Assembly: GCF_000425125.1 (NCBI RefSeq)
Contig: NZ_KE384308.1
Coordinates: forward strand, 1 to 54,470
Direction: 5' to 3'
DNA length: 54,470 bases
DNA from: Paenibacillus taiwanensis DSM 18679
GTDB lineage: Bacteria > Bacillota > Bacilli > Paenibacillales > Paenibacillaceae
Position 1 is the stretch's first letter. Each line of letters begins with the position of its first letter. The position numbers were made by a program, and so were the translations under genes. The notes beneath the pieces were generated by a model, which worked only from the letters and a program-made list of their open reading frames with translations, was not told where the DNA came from and made no database searches. Positions 51,652 to 54,470 of the stretch are shown here, piece after piece.

Positions 51652-53619
51652 TTATTTTACATCAAAGTACTTCACAAGCTCATCTAGCAGCAGATTCGCC
51701 GCTTCATATCCGCCTGCCGAGTTCCAAATGGCTTCATCAACTTGAATGATCTTGTTGTTTTTAGCTACATTCAAACTTTGGAATAGAGGATCTTTTTTCC
51801 ATTCCTCTACGACCTTTGAGGCATCCTGTTTGCCAGGGGTCTCCGAAACGAAGTAGAAAAGCACATCGCCGTCCATGCTAGGTATTTTCTCTTTGGACAT
51901 GACCTCAATAAAGGAGTCTTTATCCTGCGACTCTGGGCGCGCAAAGCCCAATTGGTTTAATAGCACACCGGAAAACGTTTGTTTCTGGTAGATACGAACT
52001 TGTTTAGCGGAGAAGCGTACCACCGATACTTTCGTTTCGGCTTTGCTGCCTAGTTTTGCTCTGACTTCTGCGACCCGTTTATCAAAGGCGGCCATCATCT
52101 GCTCTCCTTCTTTCTGCTTGTTTAAAGCTTCAGAGTAGAGCTTGAAATTAATTTTCCAATCCCCCGCCAAATCTTCAGAAAATATCGTCGGAGCAATTTG
52201 CTTTAATTGGCTGTAAATTTTCTCCTGTCTGACCTTGTTTCCAATAATGAGATCCGGCTTAAGGCTTACTATCATTTCTAAATTAGGCTGAAGCTCATCT
52301 CCAACTACAGTGACACCCTCCATCTCTTGCTTAATATGGTCATACCAAGGATCGCCACTCCAAGACTGGACGGCTCCCACTGGTTTGATGCCGACTGCCA
52401 GCAGTGCCTCCGTTCCTTCATTGGTTAATATAACTATACGTTTCGGGGTACCTGTGAGCGTTTCTTCCCCCATCGCATGTTTGATCACCCTAGTCTCAGT
52501 GCCAGCATCTGACGTTGAGCCTGCGGTAGCTGTTACATTGTTAGTGGGTGAACTGTTGTTTGCCGATGTGGCGTTCGTTCCCCCTGTCGTGCATGCGCTC
52601 AACAAGAGGGTGAAACAAAATAATAAAGTGACTGCCATTGCTGTTTTTGACCTACGATACATCGGTAATACCCCTTCTCTTCTGTAATGATAACGATTCT
52701 CAAACACATTTCCAATATAACGCTGCTTCCTTCTTGCAACAATGGGAGATCTGAACACGACTGATGGATTATTTCGACGCTGTTGCTCCTCTAACATAGC
52801 TTCCTTAAAACTGGTGGGAGACATCCCTTCGTATTTTTTAAATATACGGCTGAAATAATAGCTGTCGGTATAACCTACACTCTCTGCAATTTCCTTTAAG
52901 GTGAAATCTGTGGATAGAAGCAAATGTTTTGCCTTACTTACTCGTAATTGAATCAAATAGTCGATTGGACTCGTTTGAATTTGCTTCTTAAAGGCACGCA
53001 GCAGTTGTCTGGAACTGCAATCAAGGTGTTCTAGCAGTGTCTCCAGCGTGATTTGCTCCCGATAGCGCTCATGAATATATCGTACCGCTTGGGCCACCAG
53101 ATCAGGCTTGACGGCTATGATACTTTGTCGTTCCATCTGTTCTAGTATTTCAGAGACCATTTGATAAAAAATCGCTTTAACTTGAAGCTTTTCTATGAAA
53201 TCCGATCGCTTCCATTCCTCGCTCATGGTGGTGACATGATGAAAGATTGAGACAGGGTAATGTGGCTTGAACACATATTGCATACGAAACGGATTATGCT
53301 GCTCCATCAGCTTGTCCGTTTCTTGACAAACGGGTAGCGCCAACACTGCTTTATACAAAATCATATAGTAGTCAAGCAACTCATCGGCTGTAATATCAAG
53401 ATATAAACCTTTGCCGCCATGAATCAATGAAAATCGGCTCACATGGTGGACAATTCCGTCCATTTGGAGCAGGGCACTCCCTCGAGTGATGTATAAAAAG
53501 GCGCTTGAGGGTATTCTGTAGGCATGAAGTTCCTCACCTTGTTCCATTGTTGTATGTCGTACATCTATGATCTTGATTAATGCTTGATTCCATAATATTG
53601 CTTGATCATTTAATTTCAC
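51652..53619 (-). CDS. AraC-family regulator fused to an iron-siderophore-binding lipoprotein
   Basis: 655 residues in one open frame. Residues 1 to about 170 are a cupin-like sensing part (SSAFLYITRGSALLQMDGIV). About 180-285 is the double AraC HTH (TLETLLEHLDCSSRQLLRAF; STDFTLKEIAESVGYTDSYY; FSRIFKKYEGMSPTSFKEAM). A linker leads to M320, from which a classic lipoprotein signal begins (AMAVTLLFCFTLLLSAC, lipobox Cys about 343), then a FeuA-type substrate-binding protein (PKRIVILTNEGTEALLAVGI; LEMIVSLKPDLIIGN; QLGFARPESQDKDSFIEVMS). AraC-binding-protein fusions such as B. subtilis Btr are known, but they lack an internal lipobox. Here a Fur box (52688-52702) and an AGAAGAGAAGGGG ribosome site sit in the linker, so the lipoprotein may also be made alone from ATG 52662. 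Confidence 0.85.
   Translation of the reverse strand: MKLNDQAILWNQALIKIIDVRHTTMEQGEELHAYRIPSSAFLYITRGSALLQMDGIVHHVSRFSLIHGGKGLYLDITADELLDYYMILYKAVLALPVCQETDKLMEQHNPFRMQYVFKPHYPVSIFHHVTTMSEEWKRSDFIEKLQVKAIFYQMVSEILEQMERQSIIAVKPDLVAQAVRYIHERYREQITLETLLEHLDCSSRQLLRAFKKQIQTSPIDYLIQLRVSKAKHLLLSTDFTLKEIAESVGYTDSYYFSRIFKKYEGMSPTSFKEAMLEEQQRRNNPSVVFRSPIVARRKQRYIGNVFENRYHYRREGVLPMYRRSKTAMAVTLLFCFTLLLSACTTGGTNATSANNSSPTNNVTATAGSTSDAGTETRVIKHAMGEETLTGTPKRIVILTNEGTEALLAVGIKPVGAVQSWSGDPWYDHIKQEMEGVTVVGDELQPNLEMIVSLKPDLIIGNKVRQEKIYSQLKQIAPTIFSEDLAGDWKINFKLYSEALNKQKEGEQMMAAFDKRVAEVRAKLGSKAETKVSVVRFSAKQVRIYQKQTFSGVLLNQLGFARPESQDKDSFIEVMSKEKIPSMDGDVLFYFVSETPGKQDASKVVEEWKKDPLFQSLNVAKNNKIIQVDEAIWNSAGGYEAANLLLDELVKYFDVK
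52688..52702 (-). promoter_or_regulatory. Fur-like box inside the fused frame
   Basis: TGATAACGATTCTCA on the plus strand, 13 of 14 matches to the 7-1-7 Bacillus Fur box TGATAATnATTATCA. It lies 26 bases upstream of the internal lipoprotein start. Confidence 0.65.
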
Positions 53620-53680
53620 CGACTTACTCTTCCTTTCTCCTTCACTCTATGATTTAAGCGATATCTAAACCCATCATATA

Positions 53681-53695
53681 TGATATTGATTCTCA
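53681..53695 (-). promoter_or_regulatory. Fur-like box upstream of the AraC fusion gene
   Basis: TGATATTGATTCTCA on the plus strand, again 13 of 14 matches to the 7-1-7 box. It lies about 60 bases before ATG 53619, so iron repression of the whole gene is expected. Confidence 0.68.
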
Positions 53696-53748
53696 TTTGC
53701 AATAAAAACTGTGTGACGATCTCCTGTTCTGCTATTGGAAATGGAACG

Positions 53749-53785
53749 AAAAAGGCGAGCCGCCGTTAATTGGGTGCTCGCTTTT
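53749..53785 (-). terminator. Terminator of the BclB-like gene
   Basis: Minus-strand stem GCGAGC/GCTCGC with A/T extension (AAAA before, CTTTTT after), 25 bases downstream of the stop at 53810. Confidence 0.65.
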
Positions 53786-53809
53786 ACTATTTTATCATTT
53801 GTTGTTATT

Positions 53810-54470
53810 TTAATTAATAGTAATACCGCCACTTGCATATCCTGCAACTGTATTGATTAAGGATAATCCTGATGCAGTTGCAAAGAAAACAAGTAACAGT
53901 CGATCTTGAGGTGACACGGGAATGGTCAAGCCTGTCGTTAAGCCGTTACTGACCTGACCTATGGCAATAACCCCAGTTAGCGGAGGGGACAAGGCAACAG
54001 TAGCTCCAGGTATCGCAAGAAATGAATTGTTAGGTGTTGTGGATCTAAATAGTTGTGCAGTGATTGTAATTGTAGAACCAATTAAACCAAGAGCTAACGT
54101 TGTGCTAAAATATGCCGCAATGTTCGTAATAGTCCCTGCGCGTGGTAATGAAAATGCAAAATTTAATAAGGCTCCTCCAGCTCCTGTTAAATCTATAGTA
54201 CTTCCAGTGATGTTAACACCCGTTCCTGAGTTTCCAAATCCAACAACACTAGCGGTACCTACAAGTCCGCCTGCAATAGTCGTTAAAGAAACTGGAAGTC
54301 CAGACGCATATGGGATGATTGCACTAAAACCAGTTATTCCTGTCGCTCCCGTAGCTCCGGTGGAACCCGTCGCCCCAGCACCCCCAGTCGCTCCTGTGGC
54401 TCCAGTAGAGCCCGTCGCCCCGGCACCCCCAGTCGCTCCCGTAGCTCCAGTAGAGCCCGTCGCCCCAGCA
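53810..54470 (-). CDS. BclB-like collagen-repeat exosporium protein, C-terminal part, cut by window edge
   Basis: The frame is open from the right edge (220 codons with stop). It begins in Gly-X-Y repeats, 15-residue units [15 protein letters not shown] (45 bp), and passes into a 150-residue C-terminal head: [75 protein letters not shown], and the end YASGGITIN. This matches the C-terminal domain of BclB-type exosporium glycoproteins. A second spore-surface collagen-like gene 49 kb from the first shows that the organism carries several. The head differs from that of the 4567-5655 protein. Confidence 0.88.
   Translation of the reverse strand, partial: AGATGSTGATGATGGAGATGSTGATGATGGAGATGSTGATGATGITGFSAIIPYASGLPVSLTTIAGGLVGTASVVGFGNSGTGVNITGSTIDLTGAGGALLNFAFSLPRAGTITNIAAYFSTTLALGLIGSTITITAQLFRSTTPNNSFLAIPGATVALSPPLTGVIAIGQVSNGLTTGLTIPVSPQDRLLLVFFATASGLSLINTVAGYASGGITIN

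Overview
The window looks like a chromosomal piece of a spore-forming, Gram-positive member of the Bacillales, most likely Paenibacillus or a close relative. The evidence is AT-leaning composition, strong AGGAGG-type ribosome binding sites with frequent TTG and GTG starts, collagen-like exosporium proteins (one complete, one cut by the right edge), a secreted three-SLH-domain protein with KKDGTVWxW repeats, a stalk-domain protein, and an AraC/iron-siderophore-binding fusion. No rRNA, tRNA or CRISPR array was found. The species call is inference.

Layout. 1-7.8 kb is a scarred accessory region: a partial IS256-type transposase, a decayed tyrosine recombinase, a decayed IS3-type element, a NUDIX pseudogene whose 172-bp tail is duplicated 3.2 kb away, and intact genes for an MBL-fold hydrolase, a P-loop kinase-like protein and a BclA-like spore-surface protein with a sigma-K-like promoter. 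7.8-14.4 kb holds small single genes (two-domain MerR regulator, GNAT, VOC, formylglycine-enzyme-like protein, APH-like kinase). 14.5-36.4 kb is rich in secreted and surface proteins: an SLH/RCC1-like protein, a DUF11 protein, a subtilisin with FN3 and chitin-binding domains, an M60/enhancin-like metallopeptidase with two carbohydrate-binding modules, an erythromycin-esterase-like lipoprotein, and an FN3/PQQ-type sugar dehydrogenase. It also has an isolated trpB and an isolated eutQ.

36.5-42.2 kb is a compact six-gene minus-strand operon: homologues of the uncharacterised Salmonella STM4015-STM4014-STM4013-STM4012-STM4011 set (leucine-rich repeat protein, ATP-grasp, phosphatase/sulfatase-fold hydrolase, two radical SAM enzymes) followed by an APS kinase (cysC). 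It is driven by a recognisable sigma-A promoter and is divergent from an ogt / 2-oxoglutarate oxygenase pair. This is the best candidate for an undescribed pathway here. 46.8-51.4 kb is a run of immunity-type genes (SUKH-like plus HEAT, beta-solenoid, two SUFU, DUF4265) with no toxin in view. 51.6-53.7 kb is an AraC regulator fused to a lipoprotein siderophore-binding protein, with one Fur box upstream and a second one inside the coding frame at the fusion point.

The most striking regulatory feature is upstream of eutQ. Two RNA hairpins with A1/G4 hexanucleotide loops, one matching the 13-nt motif of EutV (ANTAR) antitermination sites, overlap a strong intrinsic terminator. Between that terminator and eutQ lies a tiny Cys-rich reading frame interrupted at a G4 run. 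All functional calls come from reading the sequence and from remembered family features; no database search was run.
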